Shown: positions 45,239-55,255 of the stretch, piece after piece
Numbering within the stretch: the first letter of the stretch is position 1
Layout: each line of letters opens with the position of its first letter
NCBI GenBank assembly: GCA_963768025.1
Contig: CAVYGM010000001.1
Coordinates: 62,001-126,000, forward strand
Origin: CAVYGM01 sp963768025
Lineage (GTDB): Bacteria; Bacteroidota; Bacteroidia; Cytophagales; Spirosomataceae
Length of the DNA: 64,000 nucleotides
Direction of reading: 5' to 3'
Position numbers and translations under genes: made by a program
The notes under the pieces: generated by a model
The model's database searches: none
What the model was told of the DNA's origin: nothing
Seen by the model: only the letters and a program-made list of their open reading frames with translations

Positions 45239-46108
45239 CTAGGAACGATTGCCGAGCGTTAAGGATTTAAAACTGCGGGTGAGGTTGGTCAATGACTCCT
45301 CCACCCCCATTCGTTCCAGGGACGACGCTCCCACGAAGCCATGGACACTGGTTTTGTCCAGAATGATGCGGACATCCTCAGGCGTGTTGACGGGGCCGCC
45401 GTGCGCCAGAAAAAATATATCGGGGTTCACTTCTTTGCCGGCGTCCATGATCCGTTGGGTGCGCTCGATGGCCTCATCCATACTGCACGACGCATCCACC
45501 ACCCCGATGGAGCCCCCTACCGTGGTACCTACGTGCGCAATAATGGCATCCGCACCCGCCTCGGCCATTTGCCGGGCTTCTTCGGGCTGGGCTACGTACA
45601 CGATCGAAAAAAGATCCATTTGGGTAGCCAGCCGAACCATTTCCACTTCCTTGGCAAACCCCATTCCCGTTTCTTCCAGTACCTGCCGCAGGTGCCCATC
45701 CACAATACAGTGGGTGGGAAAATTATTGACCCCGGAGAAACCCATTTCTTTTACCTTCAGCAAATGGTGCCACATCCGGCGGCGGGGGTCTGACCCGTGT
45801 ACTCCGCAAATGACGGGTATTTCGTCCACGACGGGTAGTACCTCAAACTCCCCGATTTCGAGCGCAACGGCGTTGGCATCTCCGTACGCCATGAGGCCCG
45901 CCGATGAGCCGTGACCAGCCATTCTGAAGCGTCCGGAATTGTAGATGATGATCAGATCGGCACCGCCTTTTTCTATAAACTTAGCGCTGATTCCGGTACC
46001 GGCCCCGGCCGCAATTATGGCTTTGTTTTGTTGGAGGGTTTTGTCCAACCGGTCTCTTACTTCTTGTTTGGTATAGGGGTTTCCTTTACCGGTCCACGGA
46101 TTTGGCAT
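45239..46108 (-). CDS. phosphoenolpyruvate hydrolase-like TIM-barrel protein
   Basis: 289 residues forming a TIM barrel of the PEP hydrolase-like/TIM-barrel signal transduction family: AIIAAGAGTGISAKFIEKGG, LPVVDEIPVICGVHGSDPR, VNNFPTHCIVDGHLRQVLEE, AGADAIIAHVGTTVGGSIGV and IFFLAHGGPVNTPEDV. In fungi, plants and some bacteria this domain is fused to a Tm-1-like domain; here they are adjacent genes (47 bp gap). A C-C lyase or hydrolase acting on a small carboxylic acid is likely; the real substrate is unknown. Confidence 0.88.
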   Translation of the reverse strand: MPNPWTGKGNPYTKQEVRDRLDKTLQQNKAIIAAGAGTGISAKFIEKGGADLIIIYNSGRFRMAGHGSSAGLMAYGDANAVALEIGEFEVLPVVDEIPVICGVHGSDPRRRMWHHLLKVKEMGFSGVNNFPTHCIVDGHLRQVLEETGMGFAKEVEMVRLATQMDLFSIVYVAQPEEARQMAEAGADAIIAHVGTTVGGSIGVVDASCSMDEAIERTQRIMDAGKEVNPDIFFLAHGGPVNTPEDVRIILDKTSVHGFVGASSLERMGVEESLTNLTRSFKSLTLGNRS

Positions 46109-46155
46109 AATGATTTTTCAGCTTTATGGAAAGATTAACTATTGGAATTCTTCGG

Positions 46156-47415
46156 TTAGTGGGCAAAAGTAGACTGGGTTCCGGATGCGGCGACTGACCG
46201 TTGTGGGAGCATGGCCAGTAGGGTATCCACCAGCTTTTGCGCAAACAAGCGATCGTTGATGTGCGCATCCACCTCCACCACCTCCGCACCAGCCGGAGCA
46301 TGTTCCTTGATGGTTTCGAACAACACCCGATTGGTTTCCGGACGGCAAAACACATTCCCGGCCGAATCTATTTGAGAAACTCCCTTCAAAGGTAACAGCA
46401 AGGCGACCGGAGCCCTAGCACCGGTCAGCTTTTGGGCCACTAGTCTGCCTAATTCACGGTTCTCGGCCTCATTGGTTCGCATCAGGGTTACGTTGGGTGC
46501 CCAGCTGTACAAGTCACGGTTCTGGTAGTGAGCCGGGACGGTATCGGGCTGCGCAAAATTCACCATATCCAAGCAGCCCGGCACCACTACCTGCGGTATT
46601 CCCATTTCGGTGGCAGCCGTCAGCCGGCCCGGCCCGGCACTACAAATACCCCCACACAGTTCGTCGGCCAGCTCGGTGGTGGTAACATCAAGCACCGCAT
46701 CAAAGCACCCCTCCCGGATCAAGGCCTCCATGGTAGCACCTCCTACGCCGTTGGCATGGAAAGCCAGCACTTCCAGCCCCTCCTTTTTCAAAAGCTCCGT
46801 ACACTGATCCACGCAGGCCGTGGTGTTGCCAAACATGCTGATGGCGATTCGTCCCCGGTCCCCGGCCAAGGGTTGGGGCCGTACATTCGCCATGGCGCAG
46901 ATCGCCGCCGCCGCTTGTTCAATCAGCGGGCCGATCACACTATTAAGTCCGGCCACATCCACTACCGAAGGCATTAACACGCAATCCTTGTGGCCTATCT
47001 GCCGGGACAAGTCCTTCGCAGCCAACGTAGTAAGGCATAATTTGGGGATTCCCATGGGCACTTCCCGCATGGCCGTAAGGGCAATGTAGGTACCTCCGCC
47101 CCCCCCCATGCTGATCACGGCTTTCACCCGGCCTGCCGCCGACAGTTCACCCAGGATACGGGCCGCCCCGGCACCCATTACGTCTACGGCATGGCCCCTA
47201 TCCTGTTCCAAACGCAAGGCATCCAGGGAACATGCGCCTGCATCGGCCACGGTATTTGATTCAATGTCGACCGGAAAAAGGGTCGTGGAACCGAGGATAC
47301 CCGTATTCATAGTAAGGACTTCCTCGCCCCGCGCCAACATACATTCCCGCAGGAATGCAAATACTTCACCCTTGGTATCAAAACAGCCCAAAAGTATAAT
47401 ACTGGGGGTTTTCAT
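46156..47415 (-). CDS. Tm-1-like ATP-binding domain protein (UPF0261)
   Basis: 419 residues. The N-terminal half holds SIILLGCFDTKGEVFAFLRE and VISMGGGGGTYIALTAMREV, a Gly-rich nucleotide-binding loop. The C-terminal half holds IAISMFGNTTACVDQCTELL and EVLAFHANGVGGATMEALIR. The family is named for the tomato antiviral Tm-1 N-terminal domain; the bacterial role is uncertain, and pairing with the TIM-barrel gene suggests a shared catabolic step. First of the two-gene operon; divergent from the Crp-type gene. Confidence 0.88.
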   Translation of the reverse strand: MKTPSIILLGCFDTKGEVFAFLRECMLARGEEVLTMNTGILGSTTLFPVDIESNTVADAGACSLDALRLEQDRGHAVDVMGAGAARILGELSAAGRVKAVISMGGGGGTYIALTAMREVPMGIPKLCLTTLAAKDLSRQIGHKDCVLMPSVVDVAGLNSVIGPLIEQAAAAICAMANVRPQPLAGDRGRIAISMFGNTTACVDQCTELLKKEGLEVLAFHANGVGGATMEALIREGCFDAVLDVTTTELADELCGGICSAGPGRLTAATEMGIPQVVVPGCLDMVNFAQPDTVPAHYQNRDLYSWAPNVTLMRTNEAENRELGRLVAQKLTGARAPVALLLPLKGVSQIDSAGNVFCRPETNRVLFETIKEHAPAGAEVVEVDAHINDRLFAQKLVDTLLAMLPQRSVAASGTQSTFAH

Positions 47416-47608
47416 ATGTTTATACCACCATTTTTAGTTAAAATTACCTCATAAATACCTGCCCCCCTACCCGGAATATCATCCAGTTTTTTCCAAAAAG
47501 GTAAGGCAGGTACCCTGGTGTTTTTACTTTTTTGGGAATGATATTCACAAAATTGGTTGATCCTATCCTACGAATAGAGTTGTTTTTTCTGAATTTGACC
47601 CCTTTCCA

Positions 47609-48190
47609 ATGGATGAACTTTCTGCCTTACGCACCCTGATGCTAAACTTCCACCCTCTGCAAGAGGAAGAAATGAAGGCGTTTCTGGGCATCTGGGTACC
47701 GCTGGTTGTCAAAAGAAAAGTGCAACTCAGCTTGCAGGGGGAGGTTGAGAAAAACCTCTACTTTGTTCAGGAGGGCTTGCAACGGGTATACTACCTGGAT
47801 AGTCAGGGACGGGAGGCTACCCTGGTTTTCACGTACGCTCCTTCGTTTGGCGGGGTGATTGACTCCTTTCTTTCACAAACACCCTCCCGCTACCATTATG
47901 AAACCCTCACGGCCTCTACCCTCCTGAAAGCCTCTTTTGCCGATCTGGATGCGCTCATGCTTCGCTATCCGTCCATTGAGCGCATGGTACGCCTCGGCCT
48001 GACGAGCGTGCTGGGGGGGATAATGGAGCGGCTGGTGGAGATCCAGATTTTTTCCTCGGAGGAGAAATTCCGCTCCTTGCTCAGGCGAAGTCCGCATATT
48101 CTGCAGCGGGTCCCGCATAAGTACCTGGCGAATTATTTGGGCATTGATTCGACGAATTTTAGCAAGTTGATCAACAAACACCGGATTTGA
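47609..48190 (+). CDS. Crp/Fnr-family transcriptional regulator
   Basis: 193 residues. Cyclic-nucleotide-binding fold (about 10-120: VQLSLQGEVEKNLYFVQEGL, ATLVFTYAPSFGGVIDSFL), long dimer helix, and a short helix-turn-helix (PHKYLANYLGIDSTNFSKLI) at 165-190. Bacteroidota have many such proteins without a known ligand. It lies divergent from the Tm-1-like operon, so it may control it. The gene is followed after 78 bp by the DinB gene, possibly cotranscribed. Confidence 0.85.
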   Translation: MDELSALRTLMLNFHPLQEEEMKAFLGIWVPLVVKRKVQLSLQGEVEKNLYFVQEGLQRVYYLDSQGREATLVFTYAPSFGGVIDSFLSQTPSRYHYETLTASTLLKASFADLDALMLRYPSIERMVRLGLTSVLGGIMERLVEIQIFSSEEKFRSLLRRSPHILQRVPHKYLANYLGIDSTNFSKLINKHRI

Positions 48191-48268
48191 AATGATGGTA
48201 AATACCAACATTTGTTGGGGGTACCCTTCCGACCTTTGTTTGGTAGATTGAGACTGAACGAAAAGAAA

Positions 48269-48850
48269 ATGAAAGACTATTCCATAAGCGCCTGGATCGA
48301 GCCCCTGATGGATCAGGTGGAGGATCATATTACCATCGCCACCCGCGAGTACCAGAATCTGACGGAAGCAGTTTTGCTAGCTCCCCCCGCCAGCGGAGGC
48401 TGGTCGGTGGCACAATGTCTCGAGCACCTGAATAGCTACGGGAAATATTACCTGCCTGCGGTGGAAAACGCCCTTACAAAAGTACCCCTCACTCCCACTA
48501 CTACTGACCAGTATCGAAGTGGTTGGTTTGGGAATTATTTCATATCCATGATGAGACCGGAAAGTAACAAGAAATACAAAGCTTTCAAAGGCCATATACC
48601 CACCTCTGATCTTGATGGCAGGGCCGTGGTGGCGGAGTTTATTCGGCAACAGGAAAGCTGGCTAAGCATTTTGAGAAGCGTAACCCATCTGGCTCAACTA
48701 AACGCCAGGGTGCCTATTTCCATTTCCCCGCTCATCCGGTTGAAGCTTGGTGATGTACTGGGTTTTGTAAAAGCCCACGAAGAGAGGCACCTACAACAGG
48801 CCAACCGGGTACTTGCCGGACTGCCTCACTCCCATAAAAATTTGACCTAG
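48269..48850 (+). CDS. DinB-superfamily protein
   Basis: 193 residues from ATG 48269 (MKDYSISAWIEPLMDQV), preferred over an upstream in-frame ATG at 48212 that lies in the short gap after the regulator. A four-helix bundle of the DinB_2/YfiT type with metal-ligand pattern WSVAQCLEHLNSYGKYY (first His), and FVKAHEERHLQQANRVL (last two His). Such proteins are thiol or metal-dependent transferases of unknown substrate, often stress-linked. Confidence 0.82.
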   Translation: MKDYSISAWIEPLMDQVEDHITIATREYQNLTEAVLLAPPASGGWSVAQCLEHLNSYGKYYLPAVENALTKVPLTPTTTDQYRSGWFGNYFISMMRPESNKKYKAFKGHIPTSDLDGRAVVAEFIRQQESWLSILRSVTHLAQLNARVPISISPLIRLKLGDVLGFVKAHEERHLQQANRVLAGLPHSHKNLT

Positions 48851-49033
48851 AACCGGCGGAGTACGGGTACCCTCCCACACATTTAGTACTAACACCAATC
48901 CTAGTCGCAAGCCCCTGGAAATGGCTATTGGGCACCGGGAATAGGTACATTTGTGGCACTATTTGTTGAGAACTCCCACGCCGACAGACAAGCTATTGAA
49001 GGTATCAAGAACAGAAAACAGTGCCTAGGTATG
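48851..49033. other. intergenic between convergent genes
   Basis: 183 bp with no gene, no strong terminator and no repeat seen. Convergent ends of the DinB gene and the membrane protein gene. Confidence 0.5.
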
Positions 49034-50314
49034 CTAAAACCGCACCTGCATACCTTTCAGTTCTCCGTGGGAAGACACCGCCACCAGCGCCAACAGGGCA
49101 ATCGTTACCAACACACCCACTACCATCACGCCCCATCGCCAGTTGTACGCACGCTTCGGAAAAAGAGCAACCTGCGTTTTATTTATAAAAACTCCGATGA
49201 GTACTAGATTAACCAGATACAGGTATTGCTCGATCCGATAGGTACTCAGCAAAGCCCCTGTGATCAGATAACTGCAAAGAATATACAAGCCAAAATGAGC
49301 CAGAAAAAAAGACCGCAATTGAGGGTAGCCAGGTTGGATCGTCGATTTGGTGAAACAAAAGGAATTCAGCCAGTAGATTCCACCTCCCAGAATGGCGAGG
49401 ATGGCCGCTAGTTGGGTAAAGCGCGTAACCGAAACGGCATCCAGGTCGGTGAGCGGGTCGAGGATTTTAAGTATGCGCTCGGTACCAAAGGATTGCTCCC
49501 ACACCACTAGTGGTATAAAAAGTGCCAGCATGGCAATACCAAACCACGATCGCCGGGAACTAGCCCTAGCTTCTCCCACCCGCCATTGGGCGGTAAAGGT
49601 ACCATACACCATCCCCACCCCCCCAAAGAATCCCAGGCTGTATTCCATGACGTTCCAGAAGTTGAACTCTATTTCGGAAACATGCCCCATGACCTGTAAA
49701 AAATTGCCGAAAGCAAACCCAAAACCGGCTCCTAGTCCGGCGTAAAGCGCTACCCTAAGCGCGGAATGATACCCGTGGCGAACCTGGAACCAAGCCAGGG
49801 CCAGGGCCATCCCCAGGCAGGCGGCCCACATTTCGGAGCGGGGCGGGGTCATGTTCCAGCCCCATTCTTCGATCATGAAAAAATAGGTGACGATAGCCAG
49901 CACCACCATCTCGATTAGAAGCAAATGCCAGGCAATCGGTTTTTCCTCTGATTCTTCCAAAACGAGACCAAAAAGGCCTCCTCCCAGGAATCCATACAGG
50001 CCACCGATGACAAAAAGCATCGCGAAGCCGTAAAATACATTTGGAAAATCACTACCCCGGCCGTACCCAACCACCAGTCCGTAGCTCATCAGTCCGCCCA
50101 GCCCCCAGCCAATGGCCCCGGCCAGGGTAGCCCTGATCGCTTTGGGGTACCAGTTGGTCTGCCTGGCTAAGAGGATTACCGCCATACAGCCAATGGCACC
50201 CGCCCAGGCCGCTCCTTGTTCATGACCGAATTGCCCACGGATGGCCCAGGCCGTGCCGAGTGACATGCCGCCGAGGAGAAGTGCTCCCAAAAATGAATAC
50301 GAACGCTGATTCAT
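49034..50314 (-). CDS. polytopic membrane protein of unknown function
   Basis: 426 residues with about 10-12 hydrophobic segments spread over the whole length (SFLGALLLGGMSLGTAWAIR, LVVGYGRGSDFPNVFYGFAM, FGFAFGNFLQVMGHVSEIEF). The N-terminal GMSLGTAWAIRGQFGHEQGA and the Gly-rich loops resemble small-solute transporters, but no named family is recognised. Start ATG 50314 (MNQRSYSF). It is divergent from the DegT aminotransferase gene with 134 bp between, so shared regulation is possible. Confidence 0.65.
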   Translation of the reverse strand: MNQRSYSFLGALLLGGMSLGTAWAIRGQFGHEQGAAWAGAIGCMAVILLARQTNWYPKAIRATLAGAIGWGLGGLMSYGLVVGYGRGSDFPNVFYGFAMLFVIGGLYGFLGGGLFGLVLEESEEKPIAWHLLLIEMVVLAIVTYFFMIEEWGWNMTPPRSEMWAACLGMALALAWFQVRHGYHSALRVALYAGLGAGFGFAFGNFLQVMGHVSEIEFNFWNVMEYSLGFFGGVGMVYGTFTAQWRVGEARASSRRSWFGIAMLALFIPLVVWEQSFGTERILKILDPLTDLDAVSVTRFTQLAAILAILGGGIYWLNSFCFTKSTIQPGYPQLRSFFLAHFGLYILCSYLITGALLSTYRIEQYLYLVNLVLIGVFINKTQVALFPKRAYNWRWGVMVVGVLVTIALLALVAVSSHGELKGMQVRF

Positions 50315-50448
50315 TATAGTAAGGTAGGTAGAAGAGATTCTTTGTTTATACAGCGAAAAGAGGAATTAGGGCTATTTCGCCCACAAATTTTTCTGTTCCA
50401 ATAGCCTAATCCAAAGCCCATCGGGTACTACTCTAAACAAGGAAATCT

Positions 50449-51681
50449 ATGAAGGAACATTTGGCCTACTATGGTGGAGAAAAAACAGTGAAGCGCGCTT
50501 TCCCCTGGCCCATATTCGATGAGGGCGAGGTGGAGGCAGTGGCCCAGGTAATACGTAGTGGTCAATGGGGAAATCCGGATTGCCTGGGGGCCGTAGAGGT
50601 TTTTGAGAAAGAATTTGCGGAGTATTGCGGGGCCAAATATGCCGTCAGTTGTGTCAATGGATCGGTGTCGCTACGGTTGGCTTTGATAGCCTGCGGCGTT
50701 CAGCCCGGCGATGAGGTTATCGTGCCCCCGTACACGTTTATTGCTACGGCCTCCACCGTGATCGAGGCCAACGGGGTGCCGGTATTTGTGGATATTGACC
50801 CTGAAACCTACAACCTCGATCCCACCAAAATTGAAGCAGCCATCACGCCCCGGACCAAGGCCATTGTGCCCGTCCACTTTGCCGGACAAGCCTGCGCCAT
50901 GGACGAGATCACGGCCATCGCCAAACGTCATGGTCTGCGGGTAATAGAAGACGCTGCCCACGCTCACGGGGCGGAGTACAAAGGACGCAAGCTGGGTACC
51001 ATCGGCGACGCCGGAAGTTTTAGTTTTCAATCGTCCAAAAACCTGACGAGCGGTGAAGGCGGGATGGTGATCACGAATGATCCCGACTTATACCGCACCA
51101 TGGCTTCCCTACGCAACGTAGGCCGGCTCCCCGAAGGCCAATGGTACGATCATTTCTTGCCCGGATGCAACTACCGCCTCACCCCCATGCAGGCCGTCCT
51201 TTTGTCAAGTCAACTCAAACGACTGGACGAACAAACCCACCTGAGGCATCACAACGGCCTGCTATTAAACGAGCTCCTCCTACCCTACGAAGGCATCACG
51301 CCCCTGACCCGTGGTCACGGCGAGACCATCCATTGCCACCATTTGTATATTTTCAAATACGACGCCTCGCACTTCAACGGCCTGCCCAAAAATACGTTTG
51401 TAGATCTGCTGGCCGCCGAAGGTGTTCCGTGTTTCAAAGGGTATCCGCATCCGTTGTACCGGCAGCCGCTTTTTCAGCATACTAACTTTATGGGCTACGC
51501 CCTACCCGAGTCCGTGACGTATACCGAGGTGTTTTGTCCCGAAGCCGAAAAAGCCTGTGAGGAAGGTGTGTGGATCTTGCAGCACGCGATGCTGGGTACG
51601 GCGGACGATATGGCTGGTTTTGGGGAGGCTATTCAGAAGATCAAACGATACGCAGCTAATGGATTGCCCGTTGAAAGTTGA
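50449..51681 (+). CDS. DegT/DnrJ/EryC1/StrS-family PLP-dependent aminotransferase
   Basis: 410 residues. The family fold is clear: FDEGEVEAVAQVIRSGQWG near residue 25, GAKYAVSCVNGSVSLRLALI, GDEVIVPPYTFIATASTVIE, HGLRVIEDAAHAHGAEYKGR and SFSFQSSKNLTSGEGGMVIT, in which Lys197 would bind PLP. Members transaminate keto-sugars for nucleotide sugars, or keto-cyclitols such as scyllo-inosose. No sugar nucleotide genes are adjacent, so a catabolic or cyclitol role is as likely as cell-surface synthesis. The frame is intact and length normal. Confidence 0.88.
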   Translation: MKEHLAYYGGEKTVKRAFPWPIFDEGEVEAVAQVIRSGQWGNPDCLGAVEVFEKEFAEYCGAKYAVSCVNGSVSLRLALIACGVQPGDEVIVPPYTFIATASTVIEANGVPVFVDIDPETYNLDPTKIEAAITPRTKAIVPVHFAGQACAMDEITAIAKRHGLRVIEDAAHAHGAEYKGRKLGTIGDAGSFSFQSSKNLTSGEGGMVITNDPDLYRTMASLRNVGRLPEGQWYDHFLPGCNYRLTPMQAVLLSSQLKRLDEQTHLRHHNGLLLNELLLPYEGITPLTRGHGETIHCHHLYIFKYDASHFNGLPKNTFVDLLAAEGVPCFKGYPHPLYRQPLFQHTNFMGYALPESVTYTEVFCPEAEKACEEGVWILQHAMLGTADDMAGFGEAIQKIKRYAANGLPVES

Positions 51682-51831
51682 CTTACTTCTCCCTTTCACA
51701 GGAAGTCACCAACGGCTAAAAATTTGGCCAAAATGTTGTTAGACTCGTAGTAGAGAGGTACTTTTCAAAATTGAAAAAATAAGTAGGGATGAGCGTGTTG
51801 TCCTACCTATTCTGAAAGCAAATTTTCCCCT

Positions 51832-54490
51832 ATGCCCCTCCGTTTATTCCTTTTCGCCAGTAGTCTTTGTTTTATTCTGTCGGGCTGCCAATCCAACAAG
51901 CCCATTTACGAGCAGGTACTAGCCGACAACTGGCTAGTAGCCTCTACCGCCGAGGTACCCCTACCTGGTACTCAATTATCCGAAAGTAAAATCGATACCT
52001 CCGGCTGGATAAAAGCCAAGGTACCCACCACCGTGCTGGGGGCTTTGGTGGAGGCTGGGGTATACAAGGACCCGTTTTTTGGTAAAAATCTGGAAGAGAT
52101 TCCCCGCGCTCCGTTTGAAAAACCGTGGTGGTTTCGAAATACGTTTGAACTTGCCGATTTTGAATCGGAGTCGGAGGTACTACGATTGCTCCTAGATGGT
52201 CTGAATTATAGGGCTACTATTTGGCTCAATGGCCGGCAAATTGCTTCTCAGGATACCTTATTCGGAGCTTTTAGGCAATTTGACCTGGATATTTCAAAGG
52301 TCGCCCGCAGCGGAGAGAACATCTTATTGGTGGAGATATTCCCCCCGCAGGTACGCGACTTCTACATGGGCTTTGTGGACTGGGCCCCTACCCCACCCGA
52401 TCACTACATGGGTATTTTTCGGGAAATCCGCCTACGTCGCTCGGGAAAAGTCACTATGGAAAGGCCTTTCGTGGCACCGGACGTCCAAGCTGGCGCTCCT
52501 CCGCAGAAAGCCAGCCTAACTATCAGCACGGAATTGACTAACCATAGCGATAGAACCCAAAACCGTGCAGGTAAAGGGCTACATCGAATCTATTCGTTTT
52601 GAGAAAGAAGTTTCCCTAAAACCGGGGGAACATAAAACGGTCCGCTTTACCCCGGAGGAGTTTTCTCAATTAACCATCAAGAATCCCCGCTTATGGTGGC
52701 CAAACGGGCTGGGTTCCCCGGAAATGTACGACCTGCGGCTGGAACTTCACGAAAAGCAAAATCAACAGGATGTCCAAAACGTTTCGTTCGGTATCCGAAA
52801 AATAGAAACCTTCGTCGACAACCGGGGTGTTCGGGCGTATAGGATCAACAGCAGGCAGTTGACCATTAAAGGAGCTGGTTGGGTAGATGATTTGTTTTTG
52901 CGCTACCAGCCAGAAAAAGATTCGGCGCAGATTCGGTACGTCAAAGAAATGAACCTCAATGCCCTGCGTTTTGAGGGAGTCTGGGGTAACAATCAGCACA
53001 TTTACGATCTCTGCGACCGCAACGGCATCCTGCTGATGGTGGGATGGAGCTGTCAGTGGGAATGGCCCGACTACCTCGGCCTGCCCCTGAATATGAAGCC
53101 CGGCGACGAGAACCTGCCCATCAATGAGGGCGTAGACCTCTACGCCGTGAAGCTCACACCCAACGAAGAAACGCTGCTTTCGGATTACTTTCGGGATCAG
53201 GTGAAGTGGCTACGCAACCACCCGAGTATCTTTACCTGGGCCGGAGGCAGCGACGCCATGCCTACCCCTTCGCTCGAAAAAAGGTACCGCCAAACCCTGG
53301 CCGACCACGACCCTACCCGTCCGTTCCTGATATCCACCGGGGATTTTGAAAGTACCATTTCGGGTAAGTCGGGAATGAAAATGAACGGGCCTTACGAGTA
53401 CGTCCCACCGGTGTACTGGTACGAGGACAAGAAGCTAGGCGGGGCCTTTGGGTTCAACTCGGAAGTAGGGCCGGGGCCGCAGATTCCACCAATGAGCAGC
53501 ATCAAAAAGATGATCCCCGAGGCAAAGCTCTGGCCCGCCGACAACGACGTGTGGAACTACCATTCCGGACGAAAAGACTTTAATACCCTGGGTGTGTACC
53601 TCAACGCCCTCAACAAACGCTACGGTACCCCCAAAAACCTGGATGACCTCACGCTCAAAGCCCAGCTGATGAACTACGAGGCCATCCGGCCGATGTTTGA
53701 GGCCCATACCGTCAACCGCACCAAGGGTACCGGGGTGATCCAATGGATGCTCAATTCCCCCTGGCCGGAGTTTTACTGGCAGCTGTTTGACTACTACCTG
53801 ATGCCCACCGGCGCCTACTACGGCACCAAAAAGGCCTGCGCCACCGTCAATGCCATCTATAACTACCACGAAAAAATGATCTACTACGCCAACGACACCC
53901 GGGAGGATATCAAGGGGGCCACGGCCACAGTAAAATTACTGGACATGGATTCAAAGCTAATCTGGGAGCACACCACTATCAAGAACATACCTAACAATAG
54001 CACTTTGGGGGTAATAACCGATAAAATCCCTACCGACAGCCCGGTGTATTTTCTGGATATGAAAGTGAAGGATAAAAACGGGAAACTTTTGGCCGATAAC
54101 TTTTACTGGATAGCCAGCAAGCCCGACCAACTGGACTGGGACCGGTACTTCTGGTACTATACTCCCCAAAAGCAATTTGCGGACTTCACTTCCCTAGACC
54201 GCCTGTCGCCCGTCAAAGTAGTTGCCAAAATGACCACGAAAGAGCTAAACGGAGAAAATGAGATTTCGGTAAACCTTACGAATCCGACCGACAAAGTGGC
54301 GTTTTTCATGGAACTGGAACTCCAAAACGGGACTACCCAGGAAGCCATCTCGCCCGTTTTCTGGTCGGACAATTACGTATCCTTATTGCCCGGCGAGCAA
54401 AAAATACTGACGGTTCGGTGCCGAAAAGGAAAAGGATTCACGCCGAAAATCATGCTGCGGGGCGTGAATGTGGACAGAGTCATTTTGTAA
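51832..54490 (+). CDS. GH2-family exo-beta-glycosidase (mannosidase/glucosaminidase-like), frameshifted
   Basis: Secreted lipoprotein-like enzyme: signal and lipobox LFASSLCFILSGCQSN. GH2 sugar-binding domain (about 40-215: WIKAKVPTTVLGALVEAGVY, PFEKPWWFRNTFEL), immunoglobulin-like domain, TIM barrel (NALRFEGVWGNNQHIYDLCD, HPSIFTWAGGSDAMPTPSLE, FGFNSEVGPGPQIPPM with the likely nucleophile Glu) and a C-terminal region. The pattern fits the exo-beta-D-glucosaminidase/beta-mannosidase subgroup. One base is out of frame near 52545, between TELTNHS and IEPKTVQVKGYIE; repaired length about 885 residues. It lies upstream of the susCD relic and with LacI and GH43 forms a damaged utilisation locus. 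Confidence 0.83.
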
Positions 54491-54529
54491 AATAACACTT
54501 TACCCATCGGCTTCAAAGTTGGCGAATGA

Positions 54530-55255
54530 ACCCCTACTTTAGCTTTTGCCTAAAACCCGATCTTGTCAGTCCTCCGACACAGAAGAAGCCGGAATTCGAC
54601 TGATGATGGTATTGGCATCGGATACGATTTTCCAAATCTGCGACCAGTGGTTGTTGGAAAGGGTACCGTTCGAGCCAAAGTTGGGTTCTATTTTGGCATG
54701 GCTACCCGACACGTTCCTGGGGTATTTGCCGACGGGATTGTTTGGCGACCAGAAATCAATAGCCTGAATGTAGTTGATCCAGATGCTGTTGTTTTCCCGG
54801 AAATAGTATGGATTGTTGTTGGCGAGGTAGCCGTCCTTACCGCATCTTTCAACACGTCAATGGAGGCAATGTCATCGGGATTGATGGAAGAAAGAGAACC
54901 CGTATACTGGATACCATCCAAGATGAATAACACGCTTTGACTTCCGTTGAGCGTTACCCGTCCGCGGATCGAAATAGGAGGCGTAGCCCTGCGCTGGTGG
55001 AGAGTCCTACGTTGAGGCCCGGCACTGTTCCCTGCAGGTACTGACCGACGTTGGTATTGGGAGAATTGCGAAGCGTTTCCAGATTCACGCTGGCTACGGC
55101 CCCGGTAACGTCCACTTTTTTCTGGGTACCATAAACCACCACAACTTCACTCAGCGTGGATTGATCTTCTTTCAAAACTACATTCAGAACGGAGTTATTT
55201 CCCACGACGATCTTATGCCTAGGAAGATTCTGGCCACTAACCTAGGCGGAGGTGA
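54530..55255 (-). pseudogene. susC-susD chimeric relic
   Basis: Read on the minus strand. From about 55240 comes a susC piece: SGQNLPRHKIVVGNNSVLNV, then LSEVVVVYGTQKKVDVTGAV, then after a shift ATPPISIRGRVTLNGSQSVL and ASIDVLKDA, which is the N-terminal extension and plug. At about 54840 it passes, in another frame, straight into susD-like sequence: DGYLANNNPYYFRENNSIWI, FWSPNNPVGKYPRNVSGSHA and HWSQIWKIVSDANTIISRIP, typical of the SusD N-terminal region, ending near 54530. Almost the whole susC barrel and the start of susD are missing, as expected from one internal deletion followed by decay. The intact pair at 36-41 kb is a different susCD. Confidence 0.75.

Noticed and set aside
45239..47415. 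Plant-type Tm-1 antiviral function
   Set aside because: The Tm-1-like and TIM-barrel domains are widespread bacterial metabolic proteins. The name reflects homology only.
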